DNA of 64,000 nucleotides from Streptomyces erythrochromogenes (GCF_036170895.1 NZ_CP108036.1:6421501-6485500); one strand, 5' to 3'; positions 49,800 to 59,303 are shown, counted from the first letter of the stretch. Notes: generated from the letters alone by a model not told the origin. Numbers and translations are program-made.

Positions 49800-50590
49800 C
49801 GCCGGGGTCTTCGTCCTTCATGGACTTCCTGGGCGCGCACTCGCCCGAGATGCTGCCCGGCAACCGCAAGCTGCCGGAGGGTGTCGTCGAGGCGCCGCAC
49901 GGGACGACCATCGTGGCCGCCACCTTCCCCGGCGGGGTCGTGCTCGCCGGTGACCGGCGGGCGACCATGGGGAACATGATCGCGCAGCGGGACATCGAGA
50001 AGGTGTTCCCGGCCGACGAGTACTCCGCGGTCGGCATCGCCGGTACGGCCGGCCTGGCCGTGGAGATGGTCAAGCTGTTCCAGCTGGAGCTGGAGCACTT
50101 CGAGAAGGTGGAGGGGGCGACCCTCTCCCTGGAGGGCAAGGCCAACCGGCTCTCCACCATGATCCGGAGCAACCTCGGCATGGCGATGCAGGGCCTGGCC
50201 GTGGTGCCGCTCTTCGCCGGCTACGACGAGGGCAAGGAGAAGGGCCGGATCTTCTCCTACGACGTCACCGGCGGCCGCTCCGAGGAGCACGGCTACGCGG
50301 CGACCGGTTCCGGTTCGATCTTCGCGCGGGGCTCCATGAAGAAGCTCTACCGCCCGGATCTGACCGAGGAGCAGGCCACCACGCTGGTGGTGCAGGCGCT
50401 GTACGACGCCGCCGACGACGACTCGGCGACCGGCGGGCCGGACCTGTACCGCCACATCTACCCGATCGTCACCGTCATCACGGACGAGGGGTTCCGCAGG
50501 CTGACAGACGAGGAGTCGCAGGAACTCGCCCGTTCGGTCACCAACCGCAGGCTGGAGCAGCCCGACGGCCCGCGCGCCGCCCTGCTCTGA
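49751..50590 (+). CDS. prcB: 20S proteasome beta subunit
   Basis: 279 aa precursor. A 51-residue propeptide ends in APHG; cleavage exposes Thr52 ([17 protein letters not shown]) as the N-terminal nucleophile. Lys of the catalytic set falls in [19 protein letters not shown]. The fold continues to the end ([20 protein letters not shown]). The GTG start lies within the endonuclease gene behind AAGGAAACCT. With PrcA it forms the alpha7-beta7-beta7-alpha7 core particle in the cytoplasm. Confidence 0.96.
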   Translation: MEPNTRSTGRLPAAFLTPGSSSFMDFLGAHSPEMLPGNRKLPEGVVEAPHGTTIVAATFPGGVVLAGDRRATMGNMIAQRDIEKVFPADEYSAVGIAGTAGLAVEMVKLFQLELEHFEKVEGATLSLEGKANRLSTMIRSNLGMAMQGLAVVPLFAGYDEGKEKGRIFSYDVTGGRSEEHGYAATGSGSIFARGSMKKLYRPDLTEEQATTLVVQALYDAADDDSATGGPDLYRHIYPIVTVITDEGFRRLTDEESQELARSVTNRRLEQPDGPRAALL

Positions 50591-50636
50591 CCATCCGTCG
50601 CTTCGTAGGAGCCCAGAAGAAAGGGACGGAAAGCCG

Positions 50637-51401
50637 GTGTCGACTCCGTTCTATGTGTCACCCCAGCAGGCCATGGCCGACCGGGCGGAATACGCCCGGA
50701 AGGGCATCGCCCGCGGTCGCAGCCTTGTCGTGCTGCAGTACGCCGACGGCATCGTGTTCGTCGGCGAGAACCCGTCCCGCGCGCTGCACAAGTTCAGCGA
50801 GATCTACGACCGGATCGGCTTCGCGGCCGCCGGCAAGTACAACGAGTACGAGAACCTGCGGATCGGCGGAGTGCGGTACGCGGATCTGCGCGGATACACC
50901 TACGACCGTGACGATGTGACGGCCCGTGGGCTGGCGAACGTGTACGCGCAGACCCTCGGCACCATCTTCTCCTCGGCCGGTGAGAAGCCGTACGAGGTGG
51001 AGCTGGTGGTGGCCGAGGTCGGTGCGACGGCGGCCGGCGACCAGATCTACCGGCTCCCGCACGACGGTTCGATCGTGGACGAGCACGGCTCGGTCGCGGT
51101 CGGCGGCAACGCCGAGCAGATCAGCACCTACCTGGACCAGCGCCACCAGGACGGTATGACCCTGTCGGAGGCGCTGAAGCTGGCGGTGGCGGCGCTGTCC
51201 AGCCAGGCCAACGGTGCCGACAAGGCGATTCCGGCCGAGCGGCTGGAGGTGGCGGTGCTGGACCGGACCCGGTCGCAGCAGCGCAAGTTCAAGCGGATCC
51301 GGGGCCGGCAGCTGTCGCGGCTGCTGGAGGCGGACGTGCCGGCGGCCGCGCAGGCGGACGCCGTGTCGAACGACGAGGCTCCGGAGGACGACGCGGAGTA
51401 G
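50637..51401 (+). CDS. prcA: 20S proteasome alpha subunit
   Basis: 254 aa. N-terminal alpha-type gate segment [28 protein letters not shown] and proteasome core strands ([46 protein letters not shown]). The conserved Lys for docking Arc's C-terminus lies in KFSEIYDRI or nearby. The acidic C-terminal tail is poorly conserved. GTG start 46 bp after prcB, with AAGGGACGGAAAG as a weak ribosome-binding site. Confidence 0.96.
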   Translation: MSTPFYVSPQQAMADRAEYARKGIARGRSLVVLQYADGIVFVGENPSRALHKFSEIYDRIGFAAAGKYNEYENLRIGGVRYADLRGYTYDRDDVTARGLANVYAQTLGTIFSSAGEKPYEVELVVAEVGATAAGDQIYRLPHDGSIVDEHGSVAVGGNAEQISTYLDQRHQDGMTLSEALKLAVAALSSQANGADKAIPAERLEVAVLDRTRSQQRKFKRIRGRQLSRLLEADVPAAAQADAVSNDEAPEDDAE

Positions 51402-51421
51402 GACCAGGATCCGGGTGCGTG

Positions 51422-51453
51422 GCCCCGGTCGCCCCTCGCGGGGTGGCCGGGGC
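51422..51453. terminator. Terminator between prcA and the LacI regulator
   Basis: Interrupted GC hairpin: GCCCCGG-TC-GCCCC (51422-51435) against GGGG-TGG-CCGGGGC (51440-51453) with a TCGC loop, shared by convergent genes. Confidence 0.65.
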
Positions 51454-51471
51454 TTCGTCGTGTCCGGGCGG

Positions 51472-52470
51472 CTACGGGGTGGGGGCCGGTCCCGTGGAGT
51501 CGCGGACGACGAGGGTGACGGGGATGTCGGGGGCGGTCCAGGGGGTGCCTTCGAGAACGGCGAGGAGGGCGGTCATGCCCTGCTCGCCGACGCGTTCGGC
51601 GGGGAGGTGGACCGTGGTGAGCTCGGGTTCGACGGCGGTGGCGAGGGCGAGGTCGTCGAAGCCGGTGACGGAGAGGTCCTCGGGGACGCGCAGGCCGAGG
51701 CGGCGGGCGGCCTTGCAGGCGCCGGCGGCGAGGATGTCGTCGTCGCAGACGATGGCGGTGGGCCGGCCCCGGGGGGCCGCGAGGGCGGCCTCCATGGCCG
51801 TACGGGCGTTGTCGGCGGTGAGGGCGGACCGTACGGTGCGCAGCTCGGTTCCGGGGCCCAGGAGGGTCGTGAGGGCCTCGGCGCGGGTGTCGAAGGTCCA
51901 GGAGTCGACTGCGGAGGCGAGGTGGAGGAAGCGCCGGTGGCCGAGGGCGAGGAGGTGCTCGGTGACCTGGCGCATGCCGTCGGCCATGGCGAGGTTGACG
52001 TGGGCGGCGGAGCCTGCGGCGCGGGGGTCGCTGTCGAGCATGACGAGGGGGAGGGTGTCGCCGCCGATGGCCTGGAGGGCGTGGGCGGCCATGGAGGAGG
52101 CGATGACCCCGTCGAGGGCGGCGCGGGCGGAGGCGAAGGGGTCGCGGGCGGGGCCGGTGCCGTCGGGGGAGGGGTAGAGGACGACGCCGAAGCCGTGTTC
52201 GGCGGCGACGCGTGCGGCGCCGGTGTAGACGCGGGCGAAGAACTCGTTGGTGAGGGCGGGGACGACGAGGAGGGCGGTGCGGGTGGAGCCGAGGCGGAGG
52301 TTGCGGGCGGCGAGGTTGGGCCGGTAGCCGAGTCGGGTGGCGGTCTCGCGGACGAGGGCGGCGGTGCGCTCGGAGACGCGGCCGGGCCACTTGTCGCCGA
52401 GGACGAGGGAGACGGTGGCCTGCGAGACCCCGGCGGCGGTGGCCACGTCCCGGCTGGTGGGTCTCGTCAC
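51472..52470 (-). CDS. LacI-family transcriptional regulator
   Basis: 332 aa. N-terminal HTH with DVATAAGVSQATVSLVLGDKW and the hinge NLAARNLRLGSTRT. The periplasmic-binding-like effector domain includes VDSWTFDTRAEA and DDDILAAGACKAARRLGLRVPEDLSVTGFDDLALA. GTG at 52470 behind AGGAG. It is divergent from an MFS transporter with an inverted repeat between them, so it probably controls that gene in response to a sugar or nucleoside-like ligand. Confidence 0.93.
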   Translation of the reverse strand: MTRPTSRDVATAAGVSQATVSLVLGDKWPGRVSERTAALVRETATRLGYRPNLAARNLRLGSTRTALLVVPALTNEFFARVYTGAARVAAEHGFGVVLYPSPDGTGPARDPFASARAALDGVIASSMAAHALQAIGGDTLPLVMLDSDPRAAGSAAHVNLAMADGMRQVTEHLLALGHRRFLHLASAVDSWTFDTRAEALTTLLGPGTELRTVRSALTADNARTAMEAALAAPRGRPTAIVCDDDILAAGACKAARRLGLRVPEDLSVTGFDDLALATAVEPELTTVHLPAERVGEQGMTALLAVLEGTPWTAPDIPVTLVVRDSTGPAPTP

Positions 52471-52541
52471 ACGGGGCTCCTGTAGTGCGAGGTCAGGGGT
52501 GGTTGCACGGTCCGTGGGGTGGACCCGTGGACTGTGGCCAT

Positions 52542-52575
52542 GGTACGTATGACTCGTCACGTTATACGTATTACC
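52542..52575. promoter_or_regulatory. Inverted repeat between LacI and MFS genes
   Basis: GGTACGTATGAC (52542-52553) and GTTATACGTATTACC (52561-52575) are approximate inverted copies around a 7-bp centre; the inner ATACGTAT is a perfect 8-bp palindrome. AT-rich for this genome. A likely LacI-type operator. Confidence 0.5.
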
Positions 52576-52605
52576 CCGGCTGGATCCGGGCAGAAGGGGG
52601 CCGAC

Positions 52606-53868
52606 ATGGCCGCGGGATACGCGGAGCTGCTGCGGACCCGGCACGCCGCGAGGCTGCTGGTGGGCACGCTCGTCGGCAGGCTGCCGAACGCCACCGCGCC
52701 GATCGCGATCGTGCTGTTCACGCGCGCGGAGGGCGGCAGCTACAGCCTGGCGGGGGCCCTGGCCGCCGTGTACGGGCTGGCGAACGCGGTGGGCCAGCCG
52801 CTGCTCGGGCGGGCCGTGGACCTGTTCGGGCAGCCGCGGGTGCAGCTGCCGGCGGCGCTGCTGTCCGCGCTCGGCATGCTGTGGCTGGCGCTCGCGGGCA
52901 CCGGGTCGGTGGTCGCGGCGTACGCCGCCGTGGTGGTCGGCGGGCTCTTCACGCCGCCGCTGGAGGGCGGGCTGCGGGCCCTGTGGCCGAGCGTGCTGGG
53001 GGGCCGCGAGGAGAAGGTGCACGCGGCGTACGCGATGGACGCGGTGGCCCAGGAGGTCATGTTCACCGTCGGTCCGCTGCTGGTGACGCTGTTCGTGGCG
53101 GTGTGGTCGCCGGCCGGGGCGCTGCTGGCGCTGAACGCGATCGGGGTGCTGGGCGCGCTGTCGGTGGTGGTCAGCGAGCCGTCGCGGACGTGGCGCTCGG
53201 AGCCGCGGGAGGCCCACTGGCTGGGCGCCCTGCGCTCGCGCGGGCTGCTGGCGCTGCTGGGCGCGTTCTTCTTCGTGGGCATGGCGCTGGGTTCGATCAC
53301 GGTGGCCGGTGTGGCGTACGCGGACGACAACGGGGGCCAGGCGGTGTACGGCTGGCTGATGGCGGCGCTGGGGCTGGGCGCGCTGATCGGCGGCGTGTTC
53401 TACGGCGCACGCCAGTGGGCGGGTGCGCCCGAACGGCGGCTGCGGCTGCTGGTGGCGCTGCTCGCGGTCGGCTACCTGCCGCTGCTTCTGATCCCGGGGC
53501 CGGTGGCGATGACGGCGCTGGCTGCGCTGTCGGGCGTGTTCCTGGCGCCGTCCCTGGCGTGCGCGTTCATCGTGGTGGACCGGCACGCGCCGGCGGGCAC
53601 GGTGACGGAGGCCTTCTCGTGGCTGGTGACGTTCTTCGGCGTGGGCGCGGCGATCGGTACGGCGGCCGCGGGTCCGGCGGTGGAGCTGGGCGGCACCGCG
53701 TGGGGCTTCGGCGTGGCGTGCGCCGCGGGCGGTGCGGCGCTGCTGGTTCTGATGGTGACTCAGGGGGCGCTGTCAACTGCGGGCCACAGCCGTGCGGTGG
53801 CGGGCTCGGCGCAGGGAGTGCCGGGCGGCGCCGATGAGGTGGCCCCGCAGGCCCGGTCGGCGCAGTGA
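52606..53868 (+). CDS. MFS transporter
   Basis: 420 aa with about 12 hydrophobic segments. Half-domain repeats are seen at ATAPIAIVLFTRAEGGSYSLAGALAAVYGLANAVGQPLLGRAVDLFG and a second set after residue 215. The Arg/Asp loop GRAVDLFGQPR resembles the MFS motif A. A drug or sugar efflux carrier is likely. The ATG at 52606 follows GAAGGGGG; an upstream ATG (52519) lies over the presumed operator. Pairs with the divergent LacI regulator. Confidence 0.85.
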   Translation: MAAGYAELLRTRHAARLLVGTLVGRLPNATAPIAIVLFTRAEGGSYSLAGALAAVYGLANAVGQPLLGRAVDLFGQPRVQLPAALLSALGMLWLALAGTGSVVAAYAAVVVGGLFTPPLEGGLRALWPSVLGGREEKVHAAYAMDAVAQEVMFTVGPLLVTLFVAVWSPAGALLALNAIGVLGALSVVVSEPSRTWRSEPREAHWLGALRSRGLLALLGAFFFVGMALGSITVAGVAYADDNGGQAVYGWLMAALGLGALIGGVFYGARQWAGAPERRLRLLVALLAVGYLPLLLIPGPVAMTALAALSGVFLAPSLACAFIVVDRHAPAGTVTEAFSWLVTFFGVGAAIGTAAAGPAVELGGTAWGFGVACAAGGAALLVLMVTQGALSTAGHSRAVAGSAQGVPGGADEVAPQARSAQ

Positions 53869-53996
53869 CGGGCGGGCGCGTCGGTGCGGCGCGCCCGTGG
53901 CTTTCACCGGTAGCCCGCCCGGTGTTCGGGGGCCTCCTCGGGGGAACTGATCGAAACGGCGGCTCCGAACCCGGTTTCAGAAGAGGGCAGAAGGCG

Positions 53997-54002
53997 TAAT
54001 GT
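53997..54002 (+). promoter_or_regulatory. -10 element of a probable leaderless pafA promoter
   Basis: TAATGT, 6 nt before the ATG at 54009; no ribosome-binding site in position. Confidence 0.5.
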
Positions 54003-54008
54003 TCAGTC

Positions 54009-55370
54009 ATGGACCGCCGCATTTTCGGGCTGGAGAACGAGTACGGCGTCACGTGCACGTTCAGGGGACAGCGCCGACTGTCTCCTGACGAAGTGGCGCG
54101 CTACCTCTTCCGCCGTGTCGTGTCATGGGGCCGCAGCAGCAATGTCTTCCTGCGGAACGGCGCCCGCCTGTACCTCGACGTGGGTTCGCATCCGGAATAT
54201 GCAACTCCCGAATGCGACAACGTGACCGAGCTGGTCACGCACGACAAAGCAGGCGAGCGCATTCTCGAAGGACTGCTCGTCGACGCCGAACGCCGCCTGC
54301 ACGAGGAGGGAATCGCGGGCGACGTCTATCTCTTCAAGAACAACACCGACTCGGCGGGCAACTCGTACGGCTGCCACGAGAACTACCTGGTGGCCCGGCA
54401 CGGGGAATTCTCCCGCCTGGCGGACATTCTCATCCCGTTCCTCGTCACGCGGCAGCTGATCTGCGGCGCCGGCAAGGTGCTGCAGACCCCTCGGGGCGCG
54501 GTCTACTGCGTGAGCCAGCGGGCCGAGCACATCTGGGAGGGCGTCAGCTCCGCGACGACGCGTTCGCGGCCGATCATCAACACGCGCGACGAGCCGCACG
54601 CGGACGCGGAGCGGTACCGCCGCCTCCACGTGATCGTGGGCGACTCGAACATGTCCGAGACGACCATGCTGCTGAAGGTCGGGGCGACCGACCTGGTGCT
54701 GCGCATGATCGAGGCGGGCACGGTGATGCGGGACCTGACCCTGGAGAACCCGATCCGGGCGATCCGCGAGGTCAGCCACGACATCACGGGCCAGCGCAAG
54801 GTGCGCCTGGCGAGCGGCCGGGAGGCCTCCGCGCTGGAGATCCAGCGGGAGTACTACGACAAGGCCGTGGACTTCGCCGAGCGCCGGGGCATCCGCACCG
54901 GCGTGGTGGACCAGGTGTTGGAGCTGTGGGGCCGCACGCTGGACGCGATCGACGCCGAGGACCTGGACCGGATCGGCACCGAGATCGACTGGGTCATGAA
55001 GTACCAGCTGATCGAGCGGTACCGGGGCAAGCACAACATGACCATGTCGAATCCGCGGGTGGCTCAGATAGACCTCGCCTACCACGACATCCACCGCCGG
55101 CGCGGGCTGTACTACCTGCTGGAGCGCAAGGGGCAGGCGGCGCGGATCTGCAACGACCTCAAGATCTTCGAGGGCAAGTCGGTGCCTCCGCAGACGACGA
55201 GGGCGCGGCTGCGCGGCGACTTCATCCGCCGGGCGCAGGAGCAGCGGCGCGACTTCACGGTCGACTGGGTGCACCTGAAGCTCAATGACCAGGCGCAGCG
55301 CACGGTGCTGTGCAAGGACCCGTTCCGGTCGGTCGACGACCGCGTGGAGAAGCTGATCGCCGGCATGTAG
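54009..55370 (+). CDS. pafA: Pup--protein ligase
   Basis: 453 aa carboxylate-amine ligase fold, homologous to Dop. FGLENEYG (Glu9) at the N-terminus, [21 protein letters not shown] with the catalytic Asp, and [20 protein letters not shown] and [22 protein letters not shown] follow. It lacks the Dop loop. Using ATP it joins the C-terminal Glu of deamidated Pup to a substrate lysine. It is separated from prcA by the LacI/MFS pair, an arrangement I recall from other Streptomyces. Confidence 0.97.
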   Translation: MDRRIFGLENEYGVTCTFRGQRRLSPDEVARYLFRRVVSWGRSSNVFLRNGARLYLDVGSHPEYATPECDNVTELVTHDKAGERILEGLLVDAERRLHEEGIAGDVYLFKNNTDSAGNSYGCHENYLVARHGEFSRLADILIPFLVTRQLICGAGKVLQTPRGAVYCVSQRAEHIWEGVSSATTRSRPIINTRDEPHADAERYRRLHVIVGDSNMSETTMLLKVGATDLVLRMIEAGTVMRDLTLENPIRAIREVSHDITGQRKVRLASGREASALEIQREYYDKAVDFAERRGIRTGVVDQVLELWGRTLDAIDAEDLDRIGTEIDWVMKYQLIERYRGKHNMTMSNPRVAQIDLAYHDIHRRRGLYYLLERKGQAARICNDLKIFEGKSVPPQTTRARLRGDFIRRAQEQRRDFTVDWVHLKLNDQAQRTVLCKDPFRSVDDRVEKLIAGM

Positions 55371-55409
55371 GCAGCACGTAGGCAGCCGGTGTGACGTCCC
55401 CCTTCTCAC

Positions 55410-55442
55410 CAGGGCCCCGTACGTTTCTCGTACGGGGCCCTG
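55410..55442 (+). terminator. Hairpin terminator after pafA
   Basis: Perfect 14-bp stem (55410-55423 and 55429-55442) with a TTTCT loop. Confidence 0.85.
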
Positions 55443-55496
55443 TGCACGGCTTAGAGTGGCGGGCGACCGTCTTGCCGTCTGAGATCTGAGGAACCC

Positions 55497-56438
55497 GTGC
55501 GCCGACTTGCCGGCCTGCTTGTCGTACCCCTTCTGCTGCTGTCGACAGCGGCGTGTGGCGACGACGGCGGCTCCGACTCCGCCCAGATGAAGAACGGAGC
55601 GCCCGCGATCACGAAGGGCGCCGAGTTCGGGGAGACGCCCACCCTGTCGAAGGGGAAGGGCGAGCCGCCCAAGGAGCTGAAGGTGGTGACCGTCAAGGAG
55701 GGCACCGGCCCGGCGCTGAAGAAGGGCGACATCGCCCAGGTCAACTACTACGGCCAGGTGTGGGACGGCACCGAGCCGTTCGACCAGAGCTTCGGCAAGG
55801 GCCAGCCGTTCGACGTGACGATCGGCGCGGGCGCCGTCATCAAGGGCTGGGACCAGGGCCTGGAGGGCCAGAAGGTCGGCAGCCGTATCGAGCTGGTGAT
55901 CCCGCCGGACCTCGGTTACGGAGAGCAGGGCTCGCCCCCGAAGATCAAGGGCAACGCCACGCTGGTGTTCGTCGTGGACATCGTCAAGGGCGCCACGGTC
56001 CCGGCCTCGGCCACGGGCAAGGAAGTCGCCCAGGACAACAAGGACCTGCCGAAGGTCGGTACGAACACGGACGGCAAGGAAGTCTCCGTGGCCGTCCCGA
56101 AGGACGTCACCCCGCCGGCGAAGCTGGTCTCCAACTACGTCCTGGAGGGCGACGGTCCGGCCGTGACGGACAAGAACAGCGTCGTCGTCAAGTTCCACGG
56201 CAAGACGTGGAAGGACGACAAGACGTTCGAAAGCACCTACACCTCGGGCCAGTCGGTGACCTGGCCGCTGGAGCAGCTGCAGGTGAAGGGCCTCAAGGAC
56301 GGCATCGTCGGCAAGAAGGTCGGCAGCCGCATCCTGCTGGTCATCCCGCCGGACATGGGCTTCGGCGACAAGGAGCAGGGGACCATCCCGGCCAACTCGA
56401 CGCTGGTCTTCAGCCTCGACATCCTCGCGGTGGTGTAA
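55497..56438 (+). CDS. Two-domain FKBP-type peptidyl-prolyl isomerase lipoprotein
   Basis: 313 aa. Signal peptide with lipobox STAAC (Cys20). Two FKBP domains: about 60-165 (GDIAQVNYYGQVWDG, GAVIKGWDQGLEGQKVGSR, ELVIPPDLGYGEQGSPP) and about 205-313 (VVVKFHGKTW, LEQLQVKGLKDGIVGKKVGSR, PPDMGFGDKEQG). The first domain retains GWDQGL; the second has GLKDGI in its place and may be less active. It should catalyse proline isomerisation of exported proteins on the outer face of the membrane. GTG start behind GAGGA; 41 bp before the next FKBP gene. Confidence 0.92.
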   Translation: MRRLAGLLVVPLLLLSTAACGDDGGSDSAQMKNGAPAITKGAEFGETPTLSKGKGEPPKELKVVTVKEGTGPALKKGDIAQVNYYGQVWDGTEPFDQSFGKGQPFDVTIGAGAVIKGWDQGLEGQKVGSRIELVIPPDLGYGEQGSPPKIKGNATLVFVVDIVKGATVPASATGKEVAQDNKDLPKVGTNTDGKEVSVAVPKDVTPPAKLVSNYVLEGDGPAVTDKNSVVVKFHGKTWKDDKTFESTYTSGQSVTWPLEQLQVKGLKDGIVGKKVGSRILLVIPPDMGFGDKEQGTIPANSTLVFSLDILAVV

Positions 56439-56479
56439 GACTGTCCCGGTTGTCCCCATCAGTTTTGAGGAGCAGTTCC

Positions 56480-56866
56480 GTGAGCAGCAAGCCTGAGAAG
56501 CTCGAGAAGCCCGAGATCGACTTCCCGGAGGGCCCGGTCCCCACCGACCTCGTCATCGAGGACATCTGGGAGGGTGACGGCGCCGAGGCCAAGGCCGGCT
56601 CTCGCGTCTCCGTCCACTACGTGGGCGTGGCGTTCTCGACCGGCGAGGAGTTCGACGCCTCCTGGAACCGCGGCTCCGCGCTGCAGTTCCAGCTCGGTGT
56701 CGGCCAGGTCATCGCGGGCTGGGACCAGGGCGTCCAGGGCATGAAGGTGGGCGGCCGCCGCAAGCTGACGATCCCCGCCCACCTCGCCTACGGCGACCGT
56801 GGCGCGGGCGGTGCGATCGCCCCGGGCGAGACGCTGATCTTCGTCTGCGACCTGATGGCCGCCTGA
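56480..56866 (+). CDS. Cytosolic FKBP-type peptidyl-prolyl isomerase
   Basis: 128 aa, one FKBP domain with all usual elements: VSVHYVGVAFSTGEEFDASWNRG, VIAGWDQGVQGMKVGGRRKLTIPAHLAYGDRGAG and PGETLIFVCDLM. No signal peptide. GTG start behind GAGGAGC. Likely a general folding helper and potential target of FK506/rapamycin-type macrolides made by some streptomycetes. Forms a short operon with the lipoprotein FKBP, ended by the hairpin at 56885. Confidence 0.95.
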   Translation: MSSKPEKLEKPEIDFPEGPVPTDLVIEDIWEGDGAEAKAGSRVSVHYVGVAFSTGEEFDASWNRGSALQFQLGVGQVIAGWDQGVQGMKVGGRRKLTIPAHLAYGDRGAGGAIAPGETLIFVCDLMAA

Positions 56867-56884
56867 TACCGGGCCGCCGAGAGC

Positions 56885-56918
56885 GCGAGGGCCCCCGCCG
56901 TGAGGCGGGGGCCCTCGC
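56885..56918 (+). terminator. Rho-independent terminator after the FKBP genes
   Basis: Perfect 15-bp stem (56885-56899 and 56904-56918), GTGA loop and a following TTTT. Confidence 0.9.
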
Positions 56919-56989
56919 TTTTGTCCGGGACGGCCGGGGCGGTACGGTCAACGGTCACGAGTGTGTCGAGAAACGGGGGATGGGCGTCG

Positions 56990-57946
56990 ATGGCGATTGC
57001 CAAGGCCGAGCGTCTGATGAATCTGGCGCTGTGTCTGCTGGGGACCCGCCGGCCGCTGAGCAAGCGCGAGCTGCGCGGTTCCATCGAGGCCTACATGGAA
57101 GCCGGCAACGACGAGTCCTTCAACCGCATGTTCGAGCGGGACAAGGACGACCTGCGCGAGCTCGGTCTGGTGATCGAGACGGTGGAGAACCTGGAGGGGG
57201 AGACGGGCTATCTGGCCCGCCGGGACAGCAACCGGCTGCCCCCGGTCTCCCTGGACGCCGAGGAGGCCGCGGCCCTGGGGCTGGCGGCCAAGGTCTGGCA
57301 GCAGGCCCGCCTCGCGGGAGCCGCCAGCGGCGCCCTGCAGAAGCTGCGGGCGGGCGGGATGCCGGAGGCGGACAACCCGTACGAGGGCCAGCACAGTGCC
57401 ATCGAGCCGCGCATCCCGGTCCACGAGGCGGCCTTCGAGCCCCTGATGCTGGCCTGCCGGGACCGCCGGCCGGTGGTCTTCGACTACCGCAAGTCCACCG
57501 CGGCCCGGCCCGAGACCCGTCAGGTGGAGCCCTGGGCGCTGGAGTGCTGGCGCGGCCACTGGTACCTGGCGGGCTACGACCGTGACCGCGGGGCGGAGCG
57601 GGTGTTCCGGCTGTCACGGATCACCGGGAAGGTCCGCTCGCGCGCGGCGAAGTACACCGCTGAGGTACCGGACGTGGTGACCGTGCGGGAGACCGTGGCG
57701 AGCTGGGCCGGGGAGAGCGCGGACCGCTCCGCGCTGATCCGGCTGCGGGCCGGGGCGGGCTACCCGCTGCGGGCCAAGGCCACGGCGGTGCGCGAGGGCG
57801 CGGACGGCTGGGACGAGCTGGAGATCCCCTACGGGCACGGGCTCGACGCCTGGCTGGTGGAGTTCGGCCCCGACGTCGTCGTGGTCGGCCCCGCCGACCT
57901 GCGGGCGGACGTGGTGGACCGGCTGCGGGCCGTCGCCGGCGCCTGA
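56990..57946 (+). CDS. pafB: WYL-domain transcriptional regulator PafB
   Basis: 318 aa. N-terminal winged helix (LMNLALCLLGTRRPLSKRELRGSIEAY), a middle helical linker, then a WYL domain (FDYRKSTAARPETRQVEPWALECWRGHWYLAGYDRDRGAERVFRLSRI). The C-terminal WCX region ends the protein. In mycobacteria PafB and PafC form a heterodimeric activator of the RecA-independent DNA-damage response; the name is historical and there is no ligase activity. ATG at 56990; earlier in-frame starts overlap the terminator. pafC follows 120 bp later. Confidence 0.92.
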   Translation: MAIAKAERLMNLALCLLGTRRPLSKRELRGSIEAYMEAGNDESFNRMFERDKDDLRELGLVIETVENLEGETGYLARRDSNRLPPVSLDAEEAAALGLAAKVWQQARLAGAASGALQKLRAGGMPEADNPYEGQHSAIEPRIPVHEAAFEPLMLACRDRRPVVFDYRKSTAARPETRQVEPWALECWRGHWYLAGYDRDRGAERVFRLSRITGKVRSRAAKYTAEVPDVVTVRETVASWAGESADRSALIRLRAGAGYPLRAKATAVREGADGWDELEIPYGHGLDAWLVEFGPDVVVVGPADLRADVVDRLRAVAGA

Positions 57947-57952
57947 CACGCT

Positions 57953-57987
57953 GTCCGGGTACCGCCCGCCGTCCGGGTACCGCCCGC
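57953..57987. repeat. Two perfect 17-bp direct repeats between pafB and pafC
   Basis: GTCCGGGTACCGCCCGC at 57953-57969 and again at 57971-57987, an 18-bp period; each contains the palindrome GGGTACC-like core. Confidence 0.7.
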
Positions 57988-58066
57988 GGTGCGGGGCCGG
58001 TCCGCCCGCCGCACCATTCGAAACCGCGACATCCACAGACGTGCCCTGAGGGGGAGACGTACCAGC

Positions 58067-59035
58067 ATGGCTGCCAACGCCATCGACCAGACCCGCCGGA
58101 TGCTGTCCCTGGTGACGTACCTGCGCGAGCGCCCGGGGGCGCACGTCGCCGACGTCGCGCGCGCCTTCGGCATCACCGAGGACGAGCTGATCTCGGACCT
58201 CGACGTGCTGCCCATGTGCGGGACCAGCTTCCGGGGCGGGGACCTGCTCGACATCGACACCGACGGGGAGCGCATCTGGTGGCGCAATCCCGACGCCTCG
58301 GGGGAGTCCACCGCCGAGCCGCTGCGGCTCGCCGCCGACGAGGCGACCGCGCTGCTGGTCGCCGCGCGCGCCGTGGCGACGCTGCCCGGCCTGCGCGAGA
58401 GCGACCGCGACGCCCTGCTGCGGGCGACCGCCAAGCTGGAGGCGGCCGCGGGCGAGGCGGCCGGTGCCAGCTCCCGGCTGTCGGTGACCTTCGAGTCCGA
58501 GGGCGGGGTCTTCGCGGACGTCGACCGGGCCATCTCGGAACGCCGGCGGCTGTGGCTGCGCTACTACTCGCCGGCCCGGGACGAGCTCACCGAGCGCGAG
58601 GTCGACCCGATCCGGCTCTTCGCGGTGGGGCACACCTACATGGAGGGCTGGTGCCACCTCTCCGAGGCCCGGCGCACCTTCCGGCTCGACCGGGTGGCCG
58701 AGATCCGACTGCTGGACGAGCGGGCCGAGCCGCCCGCCATCGAGCCGCGCGACCTGTCCGAGGGCCTCGTCCAGCCGTCCGCCGAGGACCCCGAGGTCGT
58801 GGTCGAGGTCGGGCCGGGCGGGCGCTGGGTCGCCGAGTACTACCCGCACGACAGCGCCGAGGAGCTCGCGGACGGCGGCCTGCGGATCACGCTGCGCACC
58901 CCGGACCCGGGCTCGCTGCGGCGCCTCGCGCTGCGGCTGGGCCGAGAGGGGCGGATCACCGCCCCCGCCGAGCTGGCGGACAGCGCGCGCAGCGCCGCAC
59001 GGGAGGCACTCGCGGGGTACGGGGAACAGGTCTGA
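58067..59035 (+). CDS. pafC: WYL-domain transcriptional regulator PafC
   Basis: 322 aa, paralogue of PafB. N-terminal HTH (DQTRRMLSLVTYLRERPGAHVADVARAFGITEDEL), WYL core (RYYSPARDELTEREVDPIRLFAVGHTYMEGWCHLSEARRTFRLDRV) and WCX tail. Its Trp-Tyr-Leu positions read Thr-Tyr-Met here, a common variation in PafC. Expected partner of PafB in DNA-damage gene activation. ATG behind GGGGGAG. Followed 14 bp later by a zinc-ribbon gene. Confidence 0.92.
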   Translation: MAANAIDQTRRMLSLVTYLRERPGAHVADVARAFGITEDELISDLDVLPMCGTSFRGGDLLDIDTDGERIWWRNPDASGESTAEPLRLAADEATALLVAARAVATLPGLRESDRDALLRATAKLEAAAGEAAGASSRLSVTFESEGGVFADVDRAISERRRLWLRYYSPARDELTEREVDPIRLFAVGHTYMEGWCHLSEARRTFRLDRVAEIRLLDERAEPPAIEPRDLSEGLVQPSAEDPEVVVEVGPGGRWVAEYYPHDSAEELADGGLRITLRTPDPGSLRRLALRLGREGRITAPAELADSARSAAREALAGYGEQV

Positions 59036-59049
59036 GGGGAGCGCGGTCG

Positions 59050-59277
59050 ATGTCGCCAACGTCCGGGCCGGTCGCCTTCAAGGCCTCCTGTCCCGAGTGC
59101 CGCGCCCGCTTCGAGCTGGACGCGGGCGCCCTGCGGCTGGCCATCGGCGGCAGCCGCAGGGCCACCTTCTACTCCTTCACGTGTCCCGAATGCGGCGCCG
59201 CCGTCCGCAAACCGGCCGGTGACCGCATCGTGGAACTGCTGACCGGTGGCGGCGTGAGCACCCTGCGCAGCATCTGA
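59050..59277 (+). CDS. Small zinc-ribbon protein
   Basis: 75 aa. Two CPEC knuckles (ASCPECRARFELD and FTCPECGAAVRKP) about 30 residues apart form a classic zinc ribbon. The region between (LRLAIGGSRRATFYSF) forms the beta strands. Conserved between pafC and tatA in streptomycetes; role unknown, possibly nucleic-acid binding. ATG 14 bp after the pafC stop, so it may be in the same transcript. Confidence 0.75.
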   Translation: MSPTSGPVAFKASCPECRARFELDAGALRLAIGGSRRATFYSFTCPECGAAVRKPAGDRIVELLTGGGVSTLRSI

Positions 59278-59291
59278 GGCGCGCGGTGGCC

Positions 59292-59297
59292 TAGGCT
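59292..59297 (+). promoter_or_regulatory. -10 element of a probable leaderless promoter (gene at 59304)
   Basis: TAGGCT, 6 nt before the ATG at 59304. Confidence 0.45.
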
Positions 59298-59303
59298 CGG
59301 CCC

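Noticed and set aside
52519..52605. Upstream ATG as the MFS start
   Set aside because: It would add 29 residues encoded by the likely LacI operator; the ATG at 52606 has a good ribosome-binding site.
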